This document shows positions 15,882 through 25,129 of a stretch of 64,000 bases of DNA, in pieces (within the stretch, counting starts at the first letter, position 1; each line of letters begins with the position of its first letter). The notes below the pieces were generated by a model. The model was given only the letters and a program-made list of their open reading frames with translations, was not told where the DNA came from and made no database searches. The DNA is from JARRPM01 sp963792815. GTDB lineage: Bacteria; Pseudomonadota; Gammaproteobacteria; Pseudomonadales; Halieaceae. The position numbers were made by a program, and so were the translations under genes. The DNA is taken from assembly GCA_963792815.1 (NCBI GenBank), contig CAWBXR010000021.1, positions 1 through 64,000 on the forward strand, read 5' to 3'.

Positions 15882-16199
15882 CTAGAGACAGTTGTCGGGT
15901 TTGGGCAGGCCGGCAATCTTGCTGCCCAGCTTGGCCGGTGAGCCCGGAAACAGCGACATCAGGTAGATACTCCTGCCCTTGTCGCTGCCGAGTTTTAGGG
16001 CGCAGTACTTTACCAGGGGCCGCATGGCCGGCGAGCTGTCGAATTCCCGGTAGTAGTCCCGCAACAGGTCGATAAGCTCCCAGTGCGCCTCGGTCAGCTC
16101 CAGTTGTTCCGCTGCGGCAATCTGGCTGGCGACCTGTGGAGTCCAGTCCTGGAGCCGGCGCAGGAAGCCCTCCTTGTCAAAGGCGCTGGGGGGCAGCAC
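15882..16199 (-). CDS. tusE: TusE sulfur-relay protein
   Basis: A 105-residue TusE, the last carrier of the Tus relay; it takes persulfide sulfur from TusBCD and hands it to MnmA for 2-thiouridine in tRNA. The C-terminal arm reads KIAGLPKPDNCL with the penultimate active Cys. The second Cys that marks the dissimilatory protein DsrC is a Ser here (AKLGSK), so this is TusE and not DsrC. There is no ATG; I chose the GTG at 16199, which begins VLPPSAFDKEGF and lies 4 bp after the tusB stop. An open frame extends far upstream through tusB but is not coding there. Confidence 0.88.
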   Translation of the reverse strand: MLPPSAFDKEGFLRRLQDWTPQVASQIAAAEQLELTEAHWELIDLLRDYYREFDSSPAMRPLVKYCALKLGSDKGRSIYLMSLFPGSPAKLGSKIAGLPKPDNCL

Positions 16200-16203
16200 G
16201 GTG

Positions 16204-16494
16204 TCAGTACCAGGCCAGCTGACGGGAACAGTGTTCCGACAACGCCACGAAGCCGTCGATATCGACCACTTCGGCGCCATCCACCCGCTCCAGGACACCC
16301 GCAGCGGCAGCGTCCTCGCGCAGTATGCAGAGCCTGGCGCCGCTTGCATCCAGCTGCGCCCGCGCCCCGGTGTCAGCCAGGGCGGCGTAAACAGCGTCTC
16401 CCAGCAGCAACAGCACATCGCCCGCCGCGATAATCCTCAGGCAGTCGGCAAAGGCCGCGGAACCCGGCGATACGTTCAGGGTGTGGAGCGTCAT
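16204..16494 (-). CDS. tusB: TusB sulfur-relay subunit
   Basis: A 96-residue TusB/DsrH-type protein (MTLHTLNVSPGSAAFADCLRIIAAGDVLLLLGDAVYAAL). With TusC and TusD it forms the hexameric TusBCD complex that passes sulfur from TusA to TusE. The opening LHTLN and the GDxLLLLGDAVY stretch are typical, and the length is normal. It is separated from tusC by 2 bp and from tusE by 4 bp, so the whole set is one operon. Confidence 0.87.
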   Translation of the reverse strand: MTLHTLNVSPGSAAFADCLRIIAAGDVLLLLGDAVYAALADTGARAQLDASGARLCILREDAAAAGVLERVDGAEVVDIDGFVALSEHCSRQLAWY

Positions 16495-16496
16495 CC

Positions 16497-16862
16497 TCAG
16501 AATCCCAGCAGGTGGTCGTGGTTGTCGATCAGATCCCTGATGCCTTCGCGGCCCAGCGCCACTGCCGCAACCGGAGCGGCGTCCAGGTCGACCCGGTAGC
16601 GCGCCGCTGCCTCCGCATCGACATAAACCTGTTCGATGTCATACAGCGGCAGGGAGGCCAGCAGACGCCCCGGGTTCCTGACGCCCAGGGCTTCGCTGTC
16701 CTGGTCCGGCAAAAGCTGCAACACGCCATCGCCGGTGAACAGCAGGTTCAGGGGCTGGTCAAAGGCCGCCCCTGCCAGGGCAACGTCCAGGGATGCCCTG
16801 GCCAGGCTGCTGCCATAGGGCGAGTGGCGGATAAGCAGTAACAGTTTTTTAGTGGCGACCAT
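16497..16862 (-). CDS. tusC: TusC sulfur-relay subunit
   Basis: A 121-residue TusC/DsrF-family protein: start KKLLLLIRHSPYGSSLARASLDVALAG, then FDQPLNLLFTGDGVLQLLPDQD, a normal family pattern. The ATG at 16862 follows the tusD stop by 7 bp; the frame extends to 16916, which would overlap tusD. It is part of the cytosolic TusBCD complex. Confidence 0.88.
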   Translation of the reverse strand: MVATKKLLLLIRHSPYGSSLARASLDVALAGAAFDQPLNLLFTGDGVLQLLPDQDSEALGVRNPGRLLASLPLYDIEQVYVDAEAAARYRVDLDAAPVAAVALGREGIRDLIDNHDHLLGF

Positions 16863-16869
16863 ACGTATA

Positions 16870-17262
16870 TCAACCCCCGAAGGTGACCAGTCGATCCGCG
16901 GTGGCGGCGGCCTCAACCAGTTGGCCCAGGCCGGATACGATAAACGCGGGGTGGACGGTCGCGGCGGGTCTGTCGTAGCGCCCGGCCTCGGTCTCGTCCA
17001 GCATGCCGTACCTCAGCGCCGAGGCGATGCACAGGATCAACTCGACCCCGTGCTCCTCGGCCAGCTCGACCCAGGGCTGCAGCCGGTCTCTCTCGTCCTG
17101 TGGCAACACGGGGGCGGCGGCGCCATTGGCGACGCCCGCATCGAGGAAGAATATCCGGCTGATGGTGTGGCCGCGAGCCAGCGCCGCCCTGGCAAACCGG
17201 GCTGCGGTCATGGCGCAATGGCCCGAGGTGGGTGGGGACATAACCAGCAGGGAGTAAATCAT
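16870..17262 (-). CDS. tusD: TusD sulfur-relay subunit
   Basis: A 130-residue TusD/DsrE-family protein and the sulfur-accepting subunit of TusBCD. It starts MIYSLLVMSPPTSGHCAMTAARFA; the active Cys lies in ELILCIASALRYGM. I took the ATG at 17262 because the MIYSLLV start matches the family; an ATG 5 codons upstream is less likely. It is first in the tusDCBE-ybiB-trmA run. A terminator separates it from yccA upstream, so it must have its own promoter in the short gap or depend on read-through. Confidence 0.88.
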   Translation of the reverse strand: MIYSLLVMSPPTSGHCAMTAARFARAALARGHTISRIFFLDAGVANGAAAPVLPQDERDRLQPWVELAEEHGVELILCIASALRYGMLDETEAGRYDRPAATVHPAFIVSGLGQLVEAAATADRLVTFGG

Positions 17263-17273
17263 GGCGGGGTAGA

Positions 17274-17306
17274 ACAAAAAAACCCCGGCATGCGCCGGGG
17301 TTTGCG
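17274..17306 (-). terminator. Rho-independent terminator after yccA
   Basis: The stem AACCCCGGC/GCCGGGGTT closes a short ATGC-type loop. On the minus strand it is followed by a run of seven T. It lies directly downstream of the yccA stop (17323). Confidence 0.85.
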
Positions 17307-17322
17307 ATTCATGCGCTTACTG

Positions 17323-17997
17323 TCAGTCATCGCCGCCGAAGGCGGTGAGCAGGTGCAGAAGGTGAATGAACAGGTTGTAGATGCTGAGGTAAAGACCCAC
17401 GGTTGCCCGGATATAGTTGGTCTCGCCGCCGTTGATGATACGGCTGGTGTCGAACAGGATCAGGCCGGACATGATCATTACCACGGCCGCGGAAATAGTC
17501 AGCGACAGGGCGGGTATGGCCAGGAAGATATTGGCGATCATGGCAATCACCGCCACCAGCAGGCCAATCATCAGGAAACCGCCCATGTAGGAGAAGTCCT
17601 TGCGGGTGGTCAGGGCATAAGCCGACAGGCCAAAGAACACAACCGCAGTGCCACCCAGTGCCTGCATGACCAGCGACGGACCATTGGGCATGGCCAGGTA
17701 ATGATTCAGCATCGGTCCGATGGACGCTCCCATCACGCCGGTGAAAGCAAAGATGGCGAGCAGGCCCTTGCTGGTATCCGCGGTGCGATGGACCACGAAC
17801 AGCAGGCCGAAGCCCACCAGGCTCAGGATCAGGGCGGTGCCGTGGCCCAGGCCGGCAGCCATTGACAGGCCAGCGGTGAGCGCACTGAACAGCAGTGTCA
17901 TACCCAACAGCATGTATGTGTTTTTCAGTACCTTGTTGGTGCTGAGGGCCGATTCGAGGCCAACGGTATTCATGTTGTAGAGGCTTTTCTCTTGCAT
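17323..17997 (-). CDS. yccA: Bax inhibitor-1/YccA family membrane protein
   Basis: A 224-residue inner-membrane protein with seven hydrophobic segments, of the BI-1/YccA type. In E. coli YccA is a substrate and modulator of the FtsH protease. Typical stretches are NKVLKNTYMLLGMTLLFSA at the start, LFDTSRIINGGETNYIRATVGLYLSIYNLFIHLL near the end and the terminal acidic GGDD. It lies upstream of tusD as in pseudomonads, but the hairpin at 17274-17306 would end its transcript first. Confidence 0.92.
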   Translation of the reverse strand: MQEKSLYNMNTVGLESALSTNKVLKNTYMLLGMTLLFSALTAGLSMAAGLGHGTALILSLVGFGLLFVVHRTADTSKGLLAIFAFTGVMGASIGPMLNHYLAMPNGPSLVMQALGGTAVVFFGLSAYALTTRKDFSYMGGFLMIGLLVAVIAMIANIFLAIPALSLTISAAVVMIMSGLILFDTSRIINGGETNYIRATVGLYLSIYNLFIHLLHLLTAFGGDD

Positions 17998-18148
17998 GGT
18001 TTACTCCGTAATTACGCGTACAGGATGAGCGTTACACTACTGTGACAGATAATAAGGGCGAAAATATCCAAAAACCAAGGGTGAAAGTTGGTTAATATCG
18101 GGCCGCGCAGGGCTGCTGGTCTTGTGATTTCTGGACAAAACGGCGTAC

Positions 18149-20329
18149 TCAGGGCACCCAGCCCAGCACGTTGCGCATGATCGACCAGCGCGGTTCGGGC
18201 TGCTTTGCGCCGTGGCCAAGTATCCAGTAATCGTAGGGGTGCTCGATCAGCCCGGCGTTTTCGGCGAACAGCACCCATTCATTCACCACGTCCAGCAGTT
18301 CTCCGGCGTCCCGGGCCAGGCCGAATGCGGTGGGCATCTCCACGGGATCCGGCAGGGGGACAACCGCGGTGTATTGCGGATACAGCAACGACCAGGCTGA
18401 GGCGTGCTCGGCCGGCATCAGGAACCCGTCGATTTCGGGGTGCTGACCTTCAAAATAGGAACGCCAGAAATCCAGGGTGACAAATTCGGTATCCGACCCC
18501 GCGAAATAGTGGTGCATGCTGGTGCTGATCTGGCTCCGGTCCAGGGGAACGCCGATCTTCAGCCCCTTGCTCTGGCGCAGGGAATCCACGCTGGAAAACT
18601 CGTGGCGTCGCTCGTCCCGGACGGCCAGCCCCATGGTGACCGTGAAATAGGGCTGTGACAGGCGCAGGGATGAGAACCAGTAGGGCCGATACCAGACCCC
18701 GGGCATCACATCGATGACCCCCTCCGCCAGCAGCCTCGGCAGCTCAGCCCACTCCACAGGTATGAACTCCGCTCTCACCGCAAGCGCCTCGGCCAGTTGC
18801 TCCGCGATTTCCACATCAAAGCCAACCAGTTCATCGGCGCCGTTGAAAAAGCTCATGGGCAGGTTGTCCGCGTCATAGCCTATTTTGAGTGAACCGCGGG
18901 CGTGGATACGCTCAAGGGACGTGAGACCGGCGTAGGCAGCGTCCGGAGTCACTGTTTGCCTGTGCACTATCGTGTCAGGCGCCAACTGTGACTTTTGCAT
19001 GTCCTGTATTGCCCGGTCCATGGTGTATGAGGTGTCGATAACCAGCGCCAGCAGTAGTCTGACGAGAATCACCACAGCGACTGTACCGCCGGCGATGGCA
19101 AGCAGTGCCCGCAGTATCCTGGCGCGCTGAAAAACCATAAACCCACCTGTTGCCGCGGCCCCGAGTAAAGCGAATACCAGCAGGTTCATCGCGGTAACCA
19201 GCGAGTCGAATTTGCCGGTGATAATGGTGGTTGGGATGTACAACTGGAACAGGTCGTGAGGCATACCGAAGAGGTCGAGCAGGAACGGCAGGGCGATCTG
19301 GGCCTTGGCGAAATAGCTCGGGATGCCCGCGGCAAAGAGCTGGAAGTAGTCGCCCAGCGGCATCGGCACGCCGCTAAGCCAGCCGGCAAAGGGCACGAAC
19401 AGCAGCGTCAACAACTTACCCGCGTTGGGAAAGTTGAACATAATCGGGATGAGCACTTCAGTGGTCGATTCGGTATTGTCGTCAAGCAGGCCGTGACCGG
19501 ACAGCAGTTCTTTGGAGCGCTCGATCAGTATTGGCAAGACGATAAACGCACTGCTGGTCACAAAAGCCGTCAGCATGGCGGCTCTGGCTATACCGGTCAC
19601 CTCACGGTAGCGAAAGGGCGTCACGGCCGTCACCAGCAGCGGCAGTATCCAGAACGCCAGCAGCATTGATGCCCCGGCAAAGACGATGAAATAGGCTTCC
19701 AGGCGGCTCAGGGTTTCGGGCAGCATGGTGCCTGCAGTGACAGCTCCAATGGCGAATACGCCCAGCGGCGTAAGGTACACCACAAAACGGGTGACACGCA
19801 CGATGGCCGTGTTCCAGGTGCGCATGGGAGCAAGCAGACGCTCCTTGTCCTGGACTCCGATAAGCCCGAGTCCCATCGCGCTGCTGAATAATACGACTGC
19901 GGGCACGATGTTCCGTGACAGCGAGTCGAAGGGGTTGGACGTGAAGTAGACGTCCGTAAAGGAAAAGGCCTGGCGAGGCTCCACCATGGCGTGGCTGAAA
20001 AAGGATGCCGTTACCACACCGGGAAATGCCATTGGAAGCAGCACAATCACAACACAGGTGACCACCCAGGTCAGCAATAACAGCGCCCCCCCGCGAATTG
20101 CCAGCCGCTTTGCCTCAGCGCCGCTCAACTGGCCAAATGCGATGATCAGGGAGGTGATCAGGTAGGGCAGGACCGTCATCTGCATCAGGCGGATGTAGAT
20201 ATCGGCGACGGGCTGCAGCGCCGCTGCTGGCTCGCCAAGAAACAGGCCGGTCAATATGCCCAGGGCAAGGCCTGCCAGGATACGGGTCGACAGGCTGGCC
20301 TGCGACCACAGTGAGAGAATAGGTGTCAT
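18149..20329 (-). CDS. Dicarboxylate/amino-acid symporter fused to a solute-binding domain
   Basis: A 726-residue fusion. Residues 1-430 are a DAACS (SLC1/GltP-type) cation symporter: MQMTVLPYLITSLIIAFGQL, TSNPFDSLSRNIVPAVVLFS, FVTSSAFIVLPILIERSKEL, then the re-entrant region MFNFPNAGKLLTLLFVPFAGW. After a further membrane helix (residues about 412-432), residues 465-700 form a bacterial extracellular solute-binding protein family 3 domain (GSLKIGYDADNLPMSFFNG...LVGFDVEIAEQLAEAL...). The binding domain should face the periplasm beside the transporter outlet. SBP3 domains usually serve ABC transporters, so fusion to a secondary carrier is unusual. No ABC subunits are nearby. The substrate is probably an acidic amino acid or dicarboxylate. 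Confidence 0.85.
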   Translation of the reverse strand: MTPILSLWSQASLSTRILAGLALGILTGLFLGEPAAALQPVADIYIRLMQMTVLPYLITSLIIAFGQLSGAEAKRLAIRGGALLLLTWVVTCVVIVLLPMAFPGVVTASFFSHAMVEPRQAFSFTDVYFTSNPFDSLSRNIVPAVVLFSSAMGLGLIGVQDKERLLAPMRTWNTAIVRVTRFVVYLTPLGVFAIGAVTAGTMLPETLSRLEAYFIVFAGASMLLAFWILPLLVTAVTPFRYREVTGIARAAMLTAFVTSSAFIVLPILIERSKELLSGHGLLDDNTESTTEVLIPIMFNFPNAGKLLTLLFVPFAGWLSGVPMPLGDYFQLFAAGIPSYFAKAQIALPFLLDLFGMPHDLFQLYIPTTIITGKFDSLVTAMNLLVFALLGAAATGGFMVFQRARILRALLAIAGGTVAVVILVRLLLALVIDTSYTMDRAIQDMQKSQLAPDTIVHRQTVTPDAAYAGLTSLERIHARGSLKIGYDADNLPMSFFNGADELVGFDVEIAEQLAEALAVRAEFIPVEWAELPRLLAEGVIDVMPGVWYRPYWFSSLRLSQPYFTVTMGLAVRDERRHEFSSVDSLRQSKGLKIGVPLDRSQISTSMHHYFAGSDTEFVTLDFWRSYFEGQHPEIDGFLMPAEHASAWSLLYPQYTAVVPLPDPVEMPTAFGLARDAGELLDVVNEWVLFAENAGLIEHPYDYWILGHGAKQPEPRWSIMRNVLGWVP

Positions 20330-20666
20330 AGGTATTCTGGCGCGTTATCGCGTTTTTCCAGACCGCAGCGGATTGGCCCAGTGCCCAGCCGATGCGGGAC
20401 TCGCTCTACTGCTGTTTCTGTGTGTATTATGTGGTGGTCCTCGTCTCGTTACAGGCATTCGCCGGTTGGGCAACCGGGTGAACGTACGTGAGAATAACAT
20501 CAATTTGAAGCTACATTATCAACTCCTGACACTTCTGGCACGCCTGTTAGTCTGCAGTCTAAGGCCACCGTTCACCTGGATTGCCCCGGCACGCAGCGAC
20601 AGTCGTGGGATCACCGGAAAGCATGCCATCACCCGCTGTTTGCACTGGGCCGGCCACCTGCGTTTT

Positions 20667-21941
20667 ATGGTGTGCGCAACGACGATCTTTCTCCTGGGCG
20701 CCTGCTCAAGTTTTGCCCCCCAGTCAGTGGCCCCATGTAACGATGACTGCCCGGTGTACAATCAAACCAAACACGATATGACGGTTTCCACCAACATACT
20801 CAGCGATGAACAGGCAGAAGGCCTTTACGGGGTTGACCTGGCCAGTGTTGGTTTACAGGCTATATGGCTGCGGATTGAGAACAATTCGGATCATAGCCAC
20901 TGGTTCCTGGTGTCGGCCATGGACCCCAACTACTTCGCCCCGGACGAAGCCGCAGCGCTGTTTGATCTGGGCCTCGCGGAGGAGGACGAAGCCCGGGCCA
21001 GAGAGCATTTCCGCGACCTTTCGATACCGCTGAAAACTGCCGCCGGCGCAGTGACCGAGGGCTATGTTCTGGCACCACGTCACGAGGGTGGGCGCTATCT
21101 GGTGGTAATCCTGGCCGGCCGCCAGCACGTGGTGGACTTTGGTTTTGGCGTGCCGTTGCCCGATGGCGATTTCGATTACGAACAGCTCCAACCGGCCCAG
21201 ATCTATGTGGGGCTTGACCGTCCTGACCTGGACCTGGCGCAGCTGCGACAGCGACTGAATGAGCTTCCCTGTTGTGCAGCTAACGAAGAGGGCGACGCCT
21301 CAGGTGATCCCCTGAATCTTGTCATTGTCGGTAATATAGGCGATGTTCTCGCCTCCCTGTCTCGCGGGGGCTGGTCATTCACCCATCGAATAGATTTCGA
21401 CACGGTGCGTCGTTTGATCGGTGCAGCGATTTCCGGCGCAGCCTACCCGGTTGCACCGGTGAGCCCCCTTTACCTGTACGACCGACCCCAGGACCTCGCA
21501 TTGCAGCGGGCGCGTAATACCATCTTGCAGCGGAATCATTTGCGCCTGTGGCTGGCGCCATTTCGCTTTGAAGGTCAATCTGTCTGGGTGGGGCAGGTAA
21601 GCCGCGATATCAGTGTGAAACCGACCCTGCTCAGCTCCACCTTGACGACCCATGTGATAGACCCCAACGTGGATGAAGCGCGAGAGCACCTGCTGCAAAG
21701 CCTGATGGTTGCCGGGGTGCTGCAGCGATTCGGGTTCGTGGCGGGAATCCCGCCAGCGCCTCCGACCGCGCCTCGGCTGAATCTCACGGATGATCCTTAT
21801 TTCACCGATGGGCTGCGCCTGTTCCTGCAGTTGAACGGTCGCGGGACGACCTCGCCCGAGGATGTAGAGTTCCTCGACTGGCAGAAGAGCCCCGACCCAC
21901 TGGGCGACGCGTGGCGTGATGCACCGGTCACGGGCGGCTAG
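20667..21941 (+). CDS. LssY_C-domain lipoprotein
   Basis: A 424-residue lipoprotein. I chose the ATG at 20667, which places a lipobox LLGAC at the end of a short hydrophobic signal (VCATTIFLLGAC); the frame is open much further upstream without a signal. The second half matches the LssY_C domain found at the end of some PAP2/SNARE-associated proteins: NLVIVGNIGDVLASLSRGGW, LALQRARNTILQRNHLRLWL, VWVGQVSRDISVKPT and HVIDPNVDEAREHLLQSL. The usual LssY membrane phosphatase part is missing; a lipid anchor replaces it. It is divergent from the fused transporter. The function of the domain is unknown. Confidence 0.78.
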   Translation: MVCATTIFLLGACSSFAPQSVAPCNDDCPVYNQTKHDMTVSTNILSDEQAEGLYGVDLASVGLQAIWLRIENNSDHSHWFLVSAMDPNYFAPDEAAALFDLGLAEEDEARAREHFRDLSIPLKTAAGAVTEGYVLAPRHEGGRYLVVILAGRQHVVDFGFGVPLPDGDFDYEQLQPAQIYVGLDRPDLDLAQLRQRLNELPCCAANEEGDASGDPLNLVIVGNIGDVLASLSRGGWSFTHRIDFDTVRRLIGAAISGAAYPVAPVSPLYLYDRPQDLALQRARNTILQRNHLRLWLAPFRFEGQSVWVGQVSRDISVKPTLLSSTLTTHVIDPNVDEAREHLLQSLMVAGVLQRFGFVAGIPPAPPTAPRLNLTDDPYFTDGLRLFLQLNGRGTTSPEDVEFLDWQKSPDPLGDAWRDAPVTGG

Positions 21942-22199
21942 TAAACCAGTCGACATCCTGCAGAAGAACGCTTACTCAGAGAACGCAGGAGGAAAAAAAC
22001 CGTGTAAAACTGCGAATCTTTCGCTGGCGGGCGTTTCGGGGGAGGTCGCTTCAGGGCGCCGGGCAATGCGCTAGCCCGAAGAAACTATGGCGGGGCAAAC
22101 TGAAGGGGGAGGGCAGCTGCGAGCCGCGTCTGGACGCAATCTCGATGGCGCCGAACACCTGAGTCTGGAAAGAATTCTGCTGCAAGCTGGTGAACAAAG

Positions 22200-22289
22200 T
22201 GGCGGTGGGCCAGGGATTCGAACCCCGGGAGGGGATAAACCCTCAACGGTTTTCAAGACCGCCGCTTTCGACCACTCAGCCAGCCCACC
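22200..22289 (-). tRNA. tRNA-Ser(UGA)
   Basis: A complete 90-base class II tRNA on the minus strand. The acceptor GGTGGGC pairs with GCCCACC, followed by G73 and an encoded CCA. The anticodon arm is GCGGT-CTTGAAA-ACCGT with anticodon TGA, the long variable arm is present, and the T-arm reads GGGGTTCGAATCCC. It reads UCN serine codons. Confidence 0.95.
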
Positions 22290-22334
22290 GAAAAACCTTG
22301 TTAAAAACTGCCCCGCGGGAGCGGGGCAGGCGAG

Positions 22335-22362
22335 ATTATACAGTTATGTAAAAGTGACACAA
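22335..22362 (-). promoter_or_regulatory. Probable promoter of tRNA-Ser
   Basis: On the minus strand TTGTGT, 16 bases, then TATAAT (22340-22335). The -35 lies inside the rne terminator arm. A start about 8 bases on would put a GC-rich hairpin (22309-22329) in the tRNA 5' leader. Confidence 0.55.
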
Positions 22363-22384
22363 GAGGCGAATGCCTCTTGTGTCA
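22344..22384 (-). terminator. Terminator of rne
   Basis: A perfect 13 bp stem, TGACACAAGAGGC with GCCTCTTGTGTCA, loop of 4, followed on the minus strand by CTTTTAC. It lies 7 bp past the rne stop. Confidence 0.75.
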
Positions 22385-22391
22385 GCCTGGC

Positions 22392-25129
22392 TCAGGACTG
22401 GCCCGAAGCTTCTGCAAACTGCTGCTCCTGCATGAGCTGCCCACGGGGATCATTGCTGGCACGCAGCGCAACCTTGCCGCTGGGCTGCACCGGCGGCGCG
22501 ACGACGTCACTGAACAGCGCCGGGTGAGCGGTGACAATTTCCACCACTCCCACGGGGCGCGCTTCAACTCGCGGGTCGTTGTAGGCCCGGCCTGCCTCTG
22601 TCAGGCCCGCCCCTTTGGGCGTTTCCTGCAGGGGAACGGGCTCGACAACAGTTTCCTCGGCCACTGGTTCAGCCGCGACTGGTTCAGGCGTTTCCTCGAT
22701 AGCTTCCGCCACTGCTGAGTCGGGGCTCACCGCAACTTCCAGGGGCAGTTCAGCCTGGCCGGCCTCAGGAGCGGCTGCGGGAGCCGCCTCTGGAGAGGCG
22801 ACGGCTTCGGCACTGATTTCAGTCACGGGACTGGCATCGGCTTCCATCAGGGGGAGGGCACTGGCAGTAGTGGCAGCCAGGTCTTCCTGGTTGCTCTCGA
22901 CGTTCGCCACGTCGGTTTCGGTCGTGTCCTTGTCAGTGTTGCGACTGCGGTTGCGACGGCGGCGCTGTGGCTCACCGCGCTTCATGTCGCTGGGTCGCTT
23001 GCGGGGCTTTTCGCGGTTGTCCTGGTTGTCCTGGCTTTCCTGGATGTCTTGGGTATCCAGGGTATCCGGGCAGCCTCCTGGACAGTGTTCTCCAATACCT
23101 CGTTCGCGGCTTCTTCTACTGCATCCGGGCGGCGCCGTTGGCCATCGCGGCCACCGCGGCGGCGTCCCTGTCCATTGCCGCGACCCGAGCCTTCCTGGCG
23201 CTGGCGCTTGGGTTGCTCGCGCTTGTCATCCGAGCGAGCCTCCCTGTTGCGGCCCTCCTGGCTGCGGCCCTCCTGGTTGCGACTGCGAGGCTCACCGTCC
23301 TGCTGGTTGCTGCGGCGGCGACGGTTGTTGCCCTGGGGTTTCTGGCTATCCCTGGCTGCCGGCTTCTCTCTGGCTACAGGTTTGGCCACCGGTACCGGTT
23401 CAACCGGCTCGGCGCCGACCAGCCCTGACCACAGGCGAGCAAGCAGGCCTTTTTTGGGCGCGACGACGGGGGCTGCCACCGGGGCAACCGGTTGTTCAGC
23501 AACCGGCGCTGGCGCTGGTGCGGCCTGGGGTGAGATGCTTTGTACTGCCGCCTGTTGCACCGGGATATCGGCGCTGTGGCTGTCGCTTATGGCGTCTGTA
23601 TCGGGCACGGCAATGTCGATGTTGTAGCTGACCTCATGGTCGCCGTCGACCTCGTCGTCGCGCAGGCGCTGGACATCGAAATGGGGTGTTTCAAGGTTCG
23701 GGTTCGGAATCACCAGAACGCGGGTCTTGCTGACCAGTTCGATCTCGGTAAGGGCCGCGCGCTTTTCATTGAGCAGGTAGGCGGCGACATCGACCGGAAC
23801 GATGGCGCGCACTTCCACGCTGCGATCCTTGATAGCCTCTTCCTCCAGCAGGCGCAGAATGGACAGCGCCAGGGACTTGGTGTCGCGGATGGTGCCCTGG
23901 CCGGTGCAGCGGGGGCAGACGATTGCGCTGGTCTCGCCAAGTGAGGGACGAAGGCGCTGGCGCGACATCTCCAGCAGGCCAAAGCGGGAAATCCTGCCCA
24001 CCTGGACCCTGGCCCGGTCTATCGTAAGGGCGTCGCGCACGCGGTTTTCCACGGCCCGCTGGTTCCGCGCCGACAGCATGTCGATAAAATCGATCACCAC
24101 GAGCCCACCCATGTCGCGCAGGCGCAACTGCCGGGCAATCTCATCCGCTGCCTCGAGATTAGTGTTGAGGGCGGTCTCTTCGATGTCACCGCCGCGGGTG
24201 GCCCGGGCAGAGTTGATATCGATGGAGATAAGGGCCTCGGTCGGGTCGATCACAATGGATCCGCCGGAGGGCAGCCGGACTTCGCGCTGGAAGGCGGTTT
24301 CAATCTGGCTCTCGATCTGGAAGCGGTTGAACAGCGGGATGCTGTCCTCGTACTTCCGGATTCTGTTCTTGTACTGGGGCATGACCTGGGTGACGAAGTC
24401 GGTCGCCTGCTTGAAGGCATCCGGGGAATCGATCAGCACCTGGTCGACATCTTCCCGCAGGTAGTCCCGCACCGCCCGGATGATGACGTTGCTCTCCTGG
24501 AACAACAGGGAGGGGGCTTTGACTTCCTCGTTGGCCTTGGTGATGGCGTCCCACAACTGCAGCAGGTAGTTGAGGTCCCACTGCAATTCCTCGGCGGAGC
24601 GGCCCACACCGGCAGTGCGGATGATGACGCCCATGCCATTGGGTATTTCAAGCGCGCTCAGTGCCTCACGCAACTCGTTGCGGTCATCGCCATCGATGCG
24701 GCGGGAAATGCCACCGGCGCGCGGGTTATTGGGCATCAGCACCATGTAACGGCCCGCCAGGCTGATAAAGGTGGTAAGGGCCGCGCCCTTGTTGCCGCGC
24801 TCCTCCTTGTCCACCTGCACGATGATCTCGGTGCCTTCCTTGACGACATCCTTGATTTTCATGCGCCCTTCGGCGTCGCCCGGGGGTTTGCGGTAAAAAT
24901 ACTCGCGAGCAATCTCCTTGAGGGGAAGAAAGCCGTGACGGTCGGCGCCGAACTCCACAAAGGCCGCCTCCAGGCTGGGTTCAACCCGGGTTATCTTGCC
25001 CTTGTAGATATTGGATTTTTTCTGCAGACGGGTACGGTTTTCGATGTCCAGGTCGTACAGGCGCTGCCCGTCGACAAGTGCTACGCGCAACTCTTCTGGT
25101 TGAGTTGCGTTGATTAACATTTTCTTCAT
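22392..25129 (-). CDS. rne: Ribonuclease E, frameshifted near residue 690
   Basis: The essential endoribonuclease and degradosome scaffold. Residues 1-715 read from 25129: S1 domain (about 35-120), the sensor region AGRYMVLMPNNPRAGG, catalytic Asp residues in LISIDINSARA and VVIDFIDM, and the Zn-link CPRCTGQG. A basic Arg-rich region then shifts into a short tail ending at 22982. The -1 related frame continues without break as PDTLDTQDIQESQDNQDN, KRPSDMKRGEPQRRRRNR and an acidic Ala/Pro/Glu-rich tail ending at 22392 with RASNDPRGQL, typical of RNase E C-termini. One base missing from the C-run at about 23064-23070 would restore a protein of about 912 residues, normal for the family. It is either a sequencing error or a real truncation of the scaffold. 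Confidence 0.92.

Noticed and set aside
15882..16418. Long 178-codon version of the TusE frame
   Set aside because: The first 70 codons overlap tusB out of frame and look unlike protein; TusE homology begins at the GTG at 16199.
22977..23380. Tandem repeats in the rne 3' region as a DNA repeat element
   Set aside because: The short CTGG/CCTGG-type repeats encode the Arg/Gln/Asn-rich degradosome region; this is ordinary low-complexity coding sequence.
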